Source: an uncultured beta proteobacterium
GTDB taxonomy: Bacteria > Pseudomonadota > Gammaproteobacteria > Burkholderiales > Burkholderiaceae_C
Length of the DNA stretch: 11,270 nucleotides
Assembly (NCBI GenBank): GCA_903886165.1
Contig: CAISLL010000223.1
Span: 1 to 11,270 of the forward strand
Direction: 5' to 3'
Part shown: positions 1 to 6,085 of the stretch, one piece after another
Numbering within the stretch: the first letter of the stretch is position 1
Layout of the letters: every line of letters starts with the position of its first letter
Program-made: the position numbers and the translations under genes
The notes under the pieces: generated by a model
What the model saw: only the letters and a program-made list of their open reading frames with translations
Told to the model about the DNA's origin: nothing
The model's database searches: none

Positions 1-35
1 AGCAGGCGATGGAAGTGGTGCGCGGCCTGTCCTGA
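1..35 (+). CDS. Possible 3' end of an unidentified gene
   Basis: The frame starting at base 3 reads QAMEVVRGLS and stops at TGA 33-35. It would be the C-terminal tail of a rightward gene that begins outside the window. The GC-rich composition up to the stop, followed by an abrupt AT-rich stretch (about 36-100), fits a gene end. Ten residues are too few to name a family, and another frame stays open slightly longer (stop TAA at 50-52), so the reading frame itself is uncertain. Confidence 0.3.
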   Translation, partial: QAMEVVRGLS

Positions 36-99
36 TTTTCAATACTTATTAAATAGCATACTGTCCAATTAATATAAGGTCAATAGGCATAAATCATTG

Positions 100-723
100 C
101 TAATTTCTGACCACAGTGTTGCCTGAGTTCTTGACCACGTCACCCACCGCCAGGCCAGGATTCTGCGCGAATTCGAAGCTGGCCGTGTGCCCGTTGCTGT
201 ACTTCACGCTAACCGTCCAGACCTTGGTGGCGTTCATGTTTTCCTGAATCTTTTTCCCGGCATAAGCACCACCGGCTGCACCCGCAATCGTGGCCAGGTC
301 TTTGCCCAAACCGCCACCCACCTGGTGCCCCAGCACGGCACCGGCGACGCCACCGGCAATCATTCCCACCGCATTGCTGTCACCGGCTTTTTCATGCACC
401 TTGACCGCAGTCACCTGTCCGCAGTCGGTGCAGGGCGCCTGTGCCGCCTTGGTTGAATACACGGTACTGGCTTTGTTGGTCGCCAGGGCCTTGTCATACA
501 CCGCCTGCGCGTCCCGGCGGCATTGCAGGCGTGCCTCTGGAGACGCTTCGTCGGCGCAGAGTTTTTTGTCCGCCTCATATTGGGCCTCGGCCTCTTTGGG
601 CGAGAGCGTCGCCTGCGGGTTGCTTGACCAGACCTGGGCCGTTGCGCCCAGGCTATACGCGGCCAGCAAAACAGCTGTGCCCAGGCGTGCGGCAAACGAA
701 CGGGAAACTTGCTTGACTGTCAT
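100..723 (-). CDS. Exported glycine-zipper 2TM (SlyB / 17 kDa antigen-like) protein
   Basis: This is a 207-residue protein likely to sit in the cell envelope. Residues 1-29 form a signal peptide (basic start, hydrophobic core, cleavage at ATA|Q). Residues about 35-90 are Ala/Glu/Lys-rich and probably helical, with Cys56 and Cys68. A CTDC motif follows at 98-101. Residues 120-158 are a glycine zipper with GxxxG-type repeats (GGVAGAVLG, GGGLG, GAAGGAYAG), as in the Rick_17kDa_Anti family. The end (167-207, including NPGLAVGDVVK) resembles the SlyB/Pcp C-terminal domain. There is no lipobox cysteine, so unlike SlyB it is probably not a lipoprotein. ATG at 723 is chosen because AGGGGA lies just upstream; an in-frame TTG at 753 would add 10 residues without a better ribosome site. 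Such proteins are known as outer-membrane-associated envelope components, but their exact role is unclear. The gene is divergent from the QseBC-like pair. Confidence 0.85.
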   Translation of the reverse strand: MTVKQVSRSFAARLGTAVLLAAYSLGATAQVWSSNPQATLSPKEAEAQYEADKKLCADEASPEARLQCRRDAQAVYDKALATNKASTVYSTKAAQAPCTDCGQVTAVKVHEKAGDSNAVGMIAGGVAGAVLGHQVGGGLGKDLATIAGAAGGAYAGKKIQENMNATKVWTVSVKYSNGHTASFEFAQNPGLAVGDVVKNSGNTVVRN

Positions 724-837
724 GGGATTCCCCTGAAGATTTTTGGTGCCCAACGAAGTTGCGGGCGACCCGGCGACTGCAAGAATAACGCGATCTGCGG
801 ACTTTTATCGGGTCCGGGGTCGCAGCGAAGCGTGACG

Positions 838-852
838 TTAAGAATTTCTTAA
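838..852. promoter_or_regulatory. TTAA-type palindrome, candidate response-regulator box
   Basis: TTAAGAA-T-TTCTTAA is a perfect 15-bp inverted repeat. It also reads as a direct repeat of TTAA with an 11-bp period (838-841 and 849-852). PmrA/QseB-type regulators are known to bind repeated (C)TTAA(G) half-sites about one helical turn apart. The box lies about 110 bp from the start codons of both divergent genes, so it could serve the regulator's own promoter, the glycine-zipper gene, or both. A TTGACA at 884-889 could be a -35 for the rightward promoter, but no convincing -10 follows it, which would suit an activator-dependent promoter. Confidence 0.5.
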
Positions 853-959
853 TAAATCGCGCCTACATTACAGCCAGTTGCCTTTGACAAACTGCCCGAT
901 GCACATACCCAAATCCTTCATGACACACCGCAAATTCAATATCACCGAGGCAAACGCGC

Positions 960-1631
960 ATGCGAATCCTGCTGGCTGAAGACGATGCCATTCTGGGTGA
1001 CGGCCTGCGTGAAGGCCTTCGCCAGCAAGGGTTTCAGGTGGACTGGGTCCGTGACGGCTTGGCCGCCGAGCGTGAGTTGTGCAGTGGCGACTACCAGGCC
1101 GCCGTGCTGGACCTGGGTCTGCCTTTGAAAGACGGACTGGATGTGCTGCAAGCCATGCGCAGCCTGAAAAATGCCACTCCGTTGCTGGTGCTGACCGCAC
1201 GCGATGCGGTTTCGGACCGCATCAAGGGCCTGGACTTGGGTGCTGACGACTATGTGCTCAAGCCGGTTGACCTGCACGAACTGGGCGCACGCCTGCGTGC
1301 CCTGGTGCGGCGTGCCAACGGCCAGGTCCAGGAACTGCTGACTTGCGGCGCGATTCAAATGAACCCGGCCAGCCGGGAAGTCACTTTTGAGGGCCAGGCG
1401 GTGACGCTGTCCACCCGTGAGTACGATTTGCTGCATGCGCTGATGCTTGCGGTGGGCCGCATCATGTCGCGCGAACAGCTTGAACAACAACTTTACAGCT
1501 GGGGCCACGAGGTGGAAAGCAACGCCATCGAGGTCCACATTCACCACCTGCGCAAAAAGCTCAAACCAGAGTTGATCCAGACCGTGCGCGGCATTGGTTA
1601 CACCTTGATGCGCCCGAAAGACGCCCACTGA
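960..1631 (+). CDS. qseB: OmpR/PhoB-family response regulator, QseB/TctD-like
   Basis: This is a 223-residue cytoplasmic DNA-binding response regulator, the expected partner of the kinase that follows 8 bp downstream. The receiver domain (1-about 115) has the acidic pair at Asp8/Asp9, phospho-acceptor Asp51, Thr79 and Lys101. The winged-helix domain (about 125-220) carries WGHEVESNAIEVHIHHLRKKL, a signature of the QseB/PmrA/TctD branch, and ends with the wing-strand motif TVRGIGYTL. Length is normal for the family. The ATG at 960 has GAGG 9 bp upstream. The regulated process cannot be read from the protein: the family includes regulators of envelope modification, motility and tricarboxylate uptake. 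Autoregulation through the TTAA palindrome upstream is inferred. The symbol marks the closest subfamily, not proven orthology. Confidence 0.9.
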   Translation: MRILLAEDDAILGDGLREGLRQQGFQVDWVRDGLAAERELCSGDYQAAVLDLGLPLKDGLDVLQAMRSLKNATPLLVLTARDAVSDRIKGLDLGADDYVLKPVDLHELGARLRALVRRANGQVQELLTCGAIQMNPASREVTFEGQAVTLSTREYDLLHALMLAVGRIMSREQLEQQLYSWGHEVESNAIEVHIHHLRKKLKPELIQTVRGIGYTLMRPKDAH

Positions 1632-1639
1632 AGTCACAC

Positions 1640-3043
1640 ATGAAGCTGCTGCCACGCCTGAAATCCCTGCAAGCCCGCCTGCTGGCACTGTTGCTGCTGC
1701 TGGTGACCCTGGTCTGGCTGGCAGCGGCTGTGGTGATCTGGATCGATGCCAGCGATGAGCTTGACGAATTGCTGGATGGACACCTGGCGCAGTCCGCCGC
1801 ATTGTTGATTGCGCAGCAAACCGGCCATGGCAATGAATCGGATGAAAGTGACCACGTGGAAGACGCGCAGTCTTTGCACAAATATGCCCCGCGCGTGGCC
1901 TTTCAGGTGTTTCATGAAGGCAAACTCACCATGCGGTCGGCGAATGCGGGCAGCCTGCCGATGTCGCCCACGGTGCGGGGCTTTGCCACCGTTCAGCTGG
2001 ACGACAAAACGAGCTGGCGCGTCTTCGGCGCACGCGGCAACGAGGGTGATGTGCAGGTCTTTGTCGGTGAGCAGACCAAGTCGCGCGATTCGATCTTGTG
2101 GGCAGTTCTTGGGGGGGTGCTGATGCCCCTGCTGTACACCTTGCCATTGCTGGCCTTTGGGGGCTGGCTGGCTGTGCGCAATGGTTTGGCACCCTTGCGG
2201 CATCTGAGCCAGGTGCTGGCAAAACGCCAGCCAAACGCTCTGGAGTCCGTGGTACTGACCGATGTGCCATCTGAAATTGACCCTGTGGTGCAGTCCCTGA
2301 ATGCACTGTTTGAACGCATCCAGGCCATGATGGCCGCAGAGCGGCGCTTCACCGCTGATGCCGCGCACGAGTTGCGCACCCCGATTGCCGCTATTCGCAC
2401 GCAGGCACAGGTGGCCCTGGGTGCAGGCACCAACGATGTGCAACGCAACCAAGCCCTGAACTACACACTGGCAGGTTGCGACCGTGCCGCTCACTTGGTG
2501 GACCAATTGCTCACGCTGTCACGGCTGGAGTCCGCTAACGCGCAGCCACCCGCTGGTGTGGTGGATGTGGCGGCGGTGGCCCAGCGAGTAGCGGCCGACC
2601 TGGCACTGACCGCCCTGGGTCGCGAACAAGTGCTGGAACTAGACGCGCCAACACCCGCCCTGATTGCCGCAGATGACATGCTCACCAGCGTGTTGCTGCG
2701 CAACCTGCTCGACAACGCCTTGCGTTACAGCCCGAGCGCAGCCACCGTGACCCTGTCTGTTACCCGAGATGACCGGCAGGTGAGCCTGCAAGTTGACGAC
2801 AGCGGCCCGGGCATGTCGGATGCCGACATGGCGCGGCTGGGGGAGCGTTTTTGCCGCGTGCTGGGCACCGAGCAAACCGGCAGTGGCCTGGGCTGGTCAA
2901 TTGTGCGGCGCATCGCCAGGGTGTACGGCGCGCAGCTTGATATCCGGCGCTCGGCAAAACTGGGCGGCCTGAGCGTGAGTGTGCGCTGGGCGGCGGTGCC
3001 GGCGCCAGCCGGTCCGACGGCGGGCACTGCCCGCGCCAGCTGA
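1640..3043 (+). CDS. qseC: Sensor histidine kinase, QseC/TctE-like
   Basis: This is a 467-residue inner-membrane kinase. Two membrane segments (about 12-34 and 153-176) bracket a periplasmic domain of about 118 residues, of the two-component sensor N-terminal type found in QseC/TctE. That domain contains an acidic run, GNESDESDHVED (64-75). The HisKA domain has phospho-acceptor His243 in AAHELRTPIA. The ATPase domain has the N-box NLLDNA (355-360), G1 box DSGPG (387-391) and G2 box GSGLG (414-418). Two deviations are visible: GERFCRV where ERFYRV is usual, and GLGWS where GLGLS is usual. The core catalytic residues are present, so activity is expected. Translation is probably coupled to the regulator gene, since only 8 bp separate them and the ribosome site is weak. 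The C-terminal Ala/Pro-rich tail is short and unremarkable. The signal sensed is unknown. Confidence 0.9.
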   Translation: MKLLPRLKSLQARLLALLLLLVTLVWLAAAVVIWIDASDELDELLDGHLAQSAALLIAQQTGHGNESDESDHVEDAQSLHKYAPRVAFQVFHEGKLTMRSANAGSLPMSPTVRGFATVQLDDKTSWRVFGARGNEGDVQVFVGEQTKSRDSILWAVLGGVLMPLLYTLPLLAFGGWLAVRNGLAPLRHLSQVLAKRQPNALESVVLTDVPSEIDPVVQSLNALFERIQAMMAAERRFTADAAHELRTPIAAIRTQAQVALGAGTNDVQRNQALNYTLAGCDRAAHLVDQLLTLSRLESANAQPPAGVVDVAAVAQRVAADLALTALGREQVLELDAPTPALIAADDMLTSVLLRNLLDNALRYSPSAATVTLSVTRDDRQVSLQVDDSGPGMSDADMARLGERFCRVLGTEQTGSGLGWSIVRRIARVYGAQLDIRRSAKLGGLSVSVRWAAVPAPAGPTAGTARAS

Positions 3044-3052
3044 TACACGGCG

Positions 3053-3097
3053 TTTACAGGCGCTTACAAAACAGCACAGAAAAACACATTATATAAG
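3053..3097 (+). promoter_or_regulatory. Candidate activator-dependent promoter of the fcc genes
   Basis: A direct repeat TTTACAGGCGCTTACA (3053-3068; half-sites TTTAC and CTTAC, period 10 bp) is followed about 20 bp later by TTATATAAG (3089-3097), which supplies a -10 hexamer. No TTGACA-like -35 is present where one would be expected (about 3067-3072). Half-sites one helical turn apart that abut the -35 position are the usual arrangement for OmpR-family activators. The repeat matches the pattern at 9514-9528, read on the minus strand as TTTAC-N5-TTTAC, with one mismatch in the half-sites. The site starts just after the kinase stop codon, so the fcc genes probably have their own promoter. Confidence 0.45.
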
Positions 3098-3139
3098 CGC
3101 AAACTGATGTCATATCACTTACCAAGAAAGGGGTTTTTT

Positions 3140-3448
3140 ATGAGTCGTCTTCTTCTTCGTGCAACTGGGGTAGCGATCGTCGTCGCCGGCCTGACTCTGG
3201 GCGCCCAGGCCCAGACTGCACCGCCTCCCGGGCGGCTGCTGGCTTCCAACTGCTTCCAGTGCCACGGCACCAACGGCAAAGGCCCGGGGTTTGACACGCT
3301 GGCTGGCAAGTCATCGTCCGAGATTTACAAGGAACTCAAGGAGTTCCAGTCGGGGAAAGAGGGCAACGGCATCATGGCAAAACACGCCATGGGCTTCACT
3401 GACGCACAGATGTTGTCAATCTCAAGCTGGTTGTCGACCCAGCGCTAA
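3140..3448 (+). CDS. fccA: Monoheme c-type cytochrome, FccA-like subunit of flavocytochrome c
   Basis: This is a 102-residue periplasmic electron carrier. A signal peptide (1-24, cleavage at AQA|Q) precedes a small class I cytochrome c domain. Its single heme site is CFQCH (Cys38, Cys41, His42), and Met79 or Met84 (in IMAKHAM) is the likely distal ligand. The mature protein is about 78 residues. ATG 3140 is preferred over ATG 3107 because AAGAAAGGGG lies six bases upstream and the signal peptide then begins correctly. The flavoprotein gene follows 24 bp downstream, which identifies this as the heme subunit of a flavocytochrome c sulfide dehydrogenase, taking electrons from the FAD subunit. 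The well-studied Allochromatium subunit is a diheme of about 21 kDa; short monoheme forms are known in other sulfur oxidisers. The subunit role rests on the neighbour, because a cytochrome this small is not diagnostic alone. Confidence 0.8.
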   Translation: MSRLLLRATGVAIVVAGLTLGAQAQTAPPPGRLLASNCFQCHGTNGKGPGFDTLAGKSSSEIYKELKEFQSGKEGNGIMAKHAMGFTDAQMLSISSWLSTQR

Positions 3449-3472
3449 CCCACAAACACCCGGAGCATCATC

Positions 3473-4810
3473 ATGGACAGAAGATTTTTCATATCGGCAA
3501 GTGGACTCGCGCTGGCAGCAGCCTCACCTTTGGCCTGGGCAGACGAGGACAAGAAGAAATACAGGTCATCCAGCGAACGCCACTCGCGGACACCCAGCCC
3601 GACACCCGCCCCAGCACCGGGCGCAGCAAAATCACGCGTCATTGTGATTGGCGGTGGCATGGCAGGTGCCACAGTGGCCAAATACCTGCGCCTTTGGGGC
3701 GATGGTGTGGCAGTGACCCTGGTGGAGCGCAACAGCAGCTATGTCTCCAACATCATGAGTTCGATGGTGCTGACCGGCCAGCGAACCATGAGCAGTCTGA
3801 CCTACAGCTACGGCAAGCTGCTGTCGGCCTATGGCGTGACGGTCGTGCAGGGGGACGTGACTGAAATTGACCCGGTCGGGGTGAAAGTCAAGTTGGCCAA
3901 TGGCACCATTCTGGCTGCAGACCGCATCGTGATGGCACCTGGCATCGAGTTTGACGCCGTACCTGGCCTGGGTAGTTCCAGCGCCATGCCACACGCCTGG
4001 CAAGCCGGCGCACAAACCACCTTGCTGGCGCAGCAACTGGCCAACATGCCCGATGGCGCCACCATGGTCCTTACCATTCCCAGGGCACCTTTCCGCTGTC
4101 CTCCTGGCCCGTATGAACGCGCCTGCCTGATTGGTGATTGGCTCAAAATCAGAAAGCCCAAGTCCAAGTTGTTCGTGCTGGACGCCAACCCTGCCATGCT
4201 GGTTGAAGCCGACAACTTCACCAAGGCCTTTGCGATGCACGGCATAACTTATGTGCCGAATGCCGAAATCCTGAGTGTGGACCCGGCCACCAAGAGCCTC
4301 AATACCACCATGGGCAATTTCAGCAACAACGGTGTTGTCAACCTGATTCCTGGTCAACGTGCTGGCAAACTGATCACCGTCGCAGGCTTGAACAACGCCA
4401 CCAAACTGGTGGGAGACAGTGCGTTCCGTTTCGCCGGCGTCAACCAGCTCAGTTATGCCAGTACCGTCCCAGGCGCAGACAAAGTGCACATCATTGGCGA
4501 CGCCAGTGCCACGCCTCAGCCCAAAGCCGGGCACATTGCCAATCAGGAGGCCAAGGTGTGTGCCGACGCCATCGTGCGCGCTTTTGCCGGACTCCAGCCA
4601 GATCAGGCACCGGTGACCAACTCGGCCTGTTACTCCACCATCACCATGACACAAGCCTCGTGGTTGACTGCGGTTTACCAGTACAACCCGGCAACGGCTG
4701 CCATGGTGGCGGCGTCGGCGAGTTATGGCGCATCAGTGGGTTGGAATAGCGACCACTTTGAAGACATGAACACCTGGTTCAAGGCCTTGATGGCCGACAG
4801 CTTCGCCTGA
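3473..4810 (+). CDS. fccB: Flavocytochrome c sulfide dehydrogenase, flavoprotein subunit (FccB/SoxF)
   Basis: This is a 445-residue FAD enzyme predicted to oxidise sulfide in the periplasm and pass electrons to the cytochrome encoded just upstream. The N-terminus MDRRFFISAS followed by a hydrophobic stretch and AWA is a Tat-type signal, as expected for a cofactor-loaded protein. The Rossmann motif GGGMAGA is at 60-66 and the second FAD motif IIGDAS at 340-345. Active-site cysteines are Cys209 in FRCPPGPYER and Cys386 in NSACYST. Their spacing (177) is nearly that of the redox disulfide of Allochromatium FccB (Cys161/Cys337). The C-terminal WFKALMADSF also fits the family. Odd points: a charged then Ser/Pro-rich linker (about 25-52) between signal and flavin fold, and an extra Cys218. 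A sulfide:quinone reductase is less likely, given the export signal and paired cytochrome. GGAG precedes the ATG. Confidence 0.9.
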   Translation: MDRRFFISASGLALAAASPLAWADEDKKKYRSSSERHSRTPSPTPAPAPGAAKSRVIVIGGGMAGATVAKYLRLWGDGVAVTLVERNSSYVSNIMSSMVLTGQRTMSSLTYSYGKLLSAYGVTVVQGDVTEIDPVGVKVKLANGTILAADRIVMAPGIEFDAVPGLGSSSAMPHAWQAGAQTTLLAQQLANMPDGATMVLTIPRAPFRCPPGPYERACLIGDWLKIRKPKSKLFVLDANPAMLVEADNFTKAFAMHGITYVPNAEILSVDPATKSLNTTMGNFSNNGVVNLIPGQRAGKLITVAGLNNATKLVGDSAFRFAGVNQLSYASTVPGADKVHIIGDASATPQPKAGHIANQEAKVCADAIVRAFAGLQPDQAPVTNSACYSTITMTQASWLTAVYQYNPATAAMVAASASYGASVGWNSDHFEDMNTWFKALMADSFA

Positions 4811-4828
4811 TTGTCCTGAGACCTGGAG

Positions 4829-4854
4829 GGCCTGGCCTGGGCAGGGGCCAGGCC
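4829..4854 (+). terminator. Strong GC hairpin after fccB, possible terminator
   Basis: GGCCTGGCC (4829-4837) and GGCCAGGCC (4846-4854) form a perfect 9-bp stem with an 8-base loop, starting 18 bp after the fccB stop. No T-tract follows directly (the next bases are GGTAAAATATCGG), so it is not a canonical intrinsic terminator. It could still protect the 3' end of the fcc mRNA or cause partial termination. It also occupies the -35 position of the putative ilvE promoter. Confidence 0.4.
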
Positions 4855-4856
4855 GG

Positions 4857-4862
4857 TAAAAT
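4857..4862 (+). promoter_or_regulatory. Candidate -10 element for ilvE
   Basis: TAAAAT is one mismatch from the consensus -10 and sits 49 bp before the ilvE start codon. The position where a -35 should lie falls inside the preceding GC hairpin, and no TTGACA is seen there. The ribosome site AAGGAA at 4899-4904, six bases before ATG 4911, is clear. Confidence 0.35.
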
Positions 4863-4910
4863 ATCGGTTTTTGACCATCAGCGCGCCCGCTGACAACCAA
4901 GGAACAACCG

Positions 4911-5864
4911 ATGACTCCCTTGCCCCCCGACTTGTCTGACCGCGACGGAAAAATCTGGATGGACGGCCAGATGGTGGACTGGCGCGATGCCAAGATCCAC
5001 GTCCTCACGCACACCCTGCACTACGGTTGCGGAGTGTTTGAAGGGGTGCGCGCCTACAACGGTGCCGGTGGCACTGCCATTTTCCGGCTCGAAGAACACA
5101 CCCAGCGCCTGCTCAACAGCGCCAAGATCCTGCGCATGGCGATCCCGTTCACCAAAGAGCAGATCATGCAGGCGCAAGTGGATGTGGTGCGCGAGAACAA
5201 GCTGGCGTCCTGCTACCTGCGTCCCTTGAGCTGGATTGGCAGCCGCAAGCTTGGCATCAGTCCCAAGGGCAACCACATCCACCTGATGGTGGCGGCCTGG
5301 GCCTGGGGCGCTTATTTGGGCGACGAAGGCATGACACGCGGCATCCGCGTGAAAATTTCCAGCTATACCCGCCACCATGTCAACATCACCATGACGCAAG
5401 CCAAGGCGGTCAGCAACTACACCAATTCGATTCTGGCCAACATGGAAGCGCTGGACGACGGCTACGACGAGGCCATGCTGCTCGATGCCAACGGTTTTGT
5501 CAGTGAAGGCTCAGGCGAGAACCTGTTTGTGGTGAAAGACGGTGTGGTCTACACCCCTGACCTGTCGGCCGGCGCCCTGAACGGCATCACCCGCAACACC
5601 GTGCTGCATATCTGCAAGGACTTGGGGCTCGAAGTGGTACAAAAACGCATTACCCGTGATGAGGTGTACATCTGTGACGAGGCTTTCTTCAGCGGTACCG
5701 CTGCCGAGATCACCCCCATTCGCGAACTCGACCGCATTGAACTAGGCAAGGCCGGGTATGTGGGCACGCGCGGCCCGATCACCGAGAAAATCCAGAGCGC
5801 GTTTTTTGACATCGTCAACGGCCGCAACCCCAAATATGCGCATTGGCTCACACAAGTCAACTGA
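4911..5864 (+). CDS. ilvE: Branched-chain amino acid aminotransferase
   Basis: This is a 317-residue cytoplasmic class IV (fold type IV) PLP aminotransferase. It performs the last step of valine, leucine and isoleucine synthesis by transferring amino groups from glutamate to branched 2-oxo acids. HTLHYGCGVFEGVRAY (34-49) is the conserved N-terminal active-site segment. Lys165 in MTQAKAVSNY is the PLP-binding lysine, aligning with the AAKAGGNY lysine of E. coli IlvE. GFVSEGSGENLFVV, GITRNTV and FFSGTAAEITPIRELD are the expected downstream blocks, including the phosphate-binding region, and the C-terminal region matches E. coli IlvE closely. The length is normal. The gene heads a rightward cluster with the CHCC zinc-finger gene and waaF. 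The link to those genes is positional and recurs in Burkholderiales as I recall; no shared pathway is evident. Confidence 0.95.
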   Translation: MTPLPPDLSDRDGKIWMDGQMVDWRDAKIHVLTHTLHYGCGVFEGVRAYNGAGGTAIFRLEEHTQRLLNSAKILRMAIPFTKEQIMQAQVDVVRENKLASCYLRPLSWIGSRKLGISPKGNHIHLMVAAWAWGAYLGDEGMTRGIRVKISSYTRHHVNITMTQAKAVSNYTNSILANMEALDDGYDEAMLLDANGFVSEGSGENLFVVKDGVVYTPDLSAGALNGITRNTVLHICKDLGLEVVQKRITRDEVYICDEAFFSGTAAEITPIRELDRIELGKAGYVGTRGPITEKIQSAFFDIVNGRNPKYAHWLTQVN

Positions 5865-5877
5865 CAAGAAAGACACC

Positions 5878-6081
5878 ATGACACAAGCAACCATCGAACT
5901 GCTGGCCAAAGACCTGAACCACCAAGGCGGGGTGTTTTGCCCGAGCCCGCTGGCGGACATGAAACTATGGAACACCCACCCCAAGGTCTACCTGGATGTG
6001 GCGCGCACCGGCGAGGCCAAGTGCCCTTACTGCGGCACGGAGTACAAACTGAAGGACGGCGAGCACTTCCACGGCCACTGA
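5878..6081 (+). CDS. Small CHCC zinc-finger domain protein
   Basis: This is a 67-residue protein with Cys21, His34, Cys49 and Cys52 arranged as FCPSP...WNTHPKVYL...AKCPYCGTEY. This is the CHCC zinc-finger pattern shared with the C-terminal part of the mitochondrial complex I subunit NDUFS6. Bacterial members bind zinc; their function is not established. ATG 5878 is chosen because it follows AAGAAAG by five bases, leaves a 13-bp gap after ilvE and starts at the usual family N-terminus. The same frame is open further upstream but would overlap ilvE. Only 4 bp separate its stop from the GTG of waaF, so the three genes are probably co-transcribed. Confidence 0.85.
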   Translation: MTQATIELLAKDLNHQGGVFCPSPLADMKLWNTHPKVYLDVARTGEAKCPYCGTEYKLKDGEHFHGH

Positions 6082-6085
6082 GCCA

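Noticed and set aside
753..753. TTG start for the glycine-zipper protein, 10 codons upstream
   Set aside because: ATG 723 has AGGGGA at good spacing and begins a normal signal peptide; the TTG version puts extra polar residues before it.
884..912. TTGACA as -35 of a strong constitutive promoter for the QseB-like gene
   Set aside because: No acceptable -10 lies 16-18 bp downstream (bases read ACCCAA), so I do not call a complete promoter.
942..1802. Long minus-strand open frame opposite the QseB-like regulator and the start of its kinase
   Set aside because: It has no family resemblance, no ribosome site and low-complexity His/Gln/Ala-rich content typical of antisense frames in GC-rich genes; the plus-strand genes carry clear domains.
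1634..2506. Long minus-strand open frame opposite the QseC-like kinase
   Set aside because: It is a shadow of a well-defined kinase; the translation is His/Gln/Gly-rich without domain motifs.
3107..3109. Upstream ATG for the cytochrome gene
   Set aside because: The ATG at 3140 has a strong AAGAAAGGGG site and a proper signal-peptide start; the upstream codon lacks both.
3632..4654. 340-codon minus-strand open frame opposite fccB
   Set aside because: The overlapping plus-strand frame has conserved FAD motifs and active-site cysteines; the antisense product has no recognisable motif.
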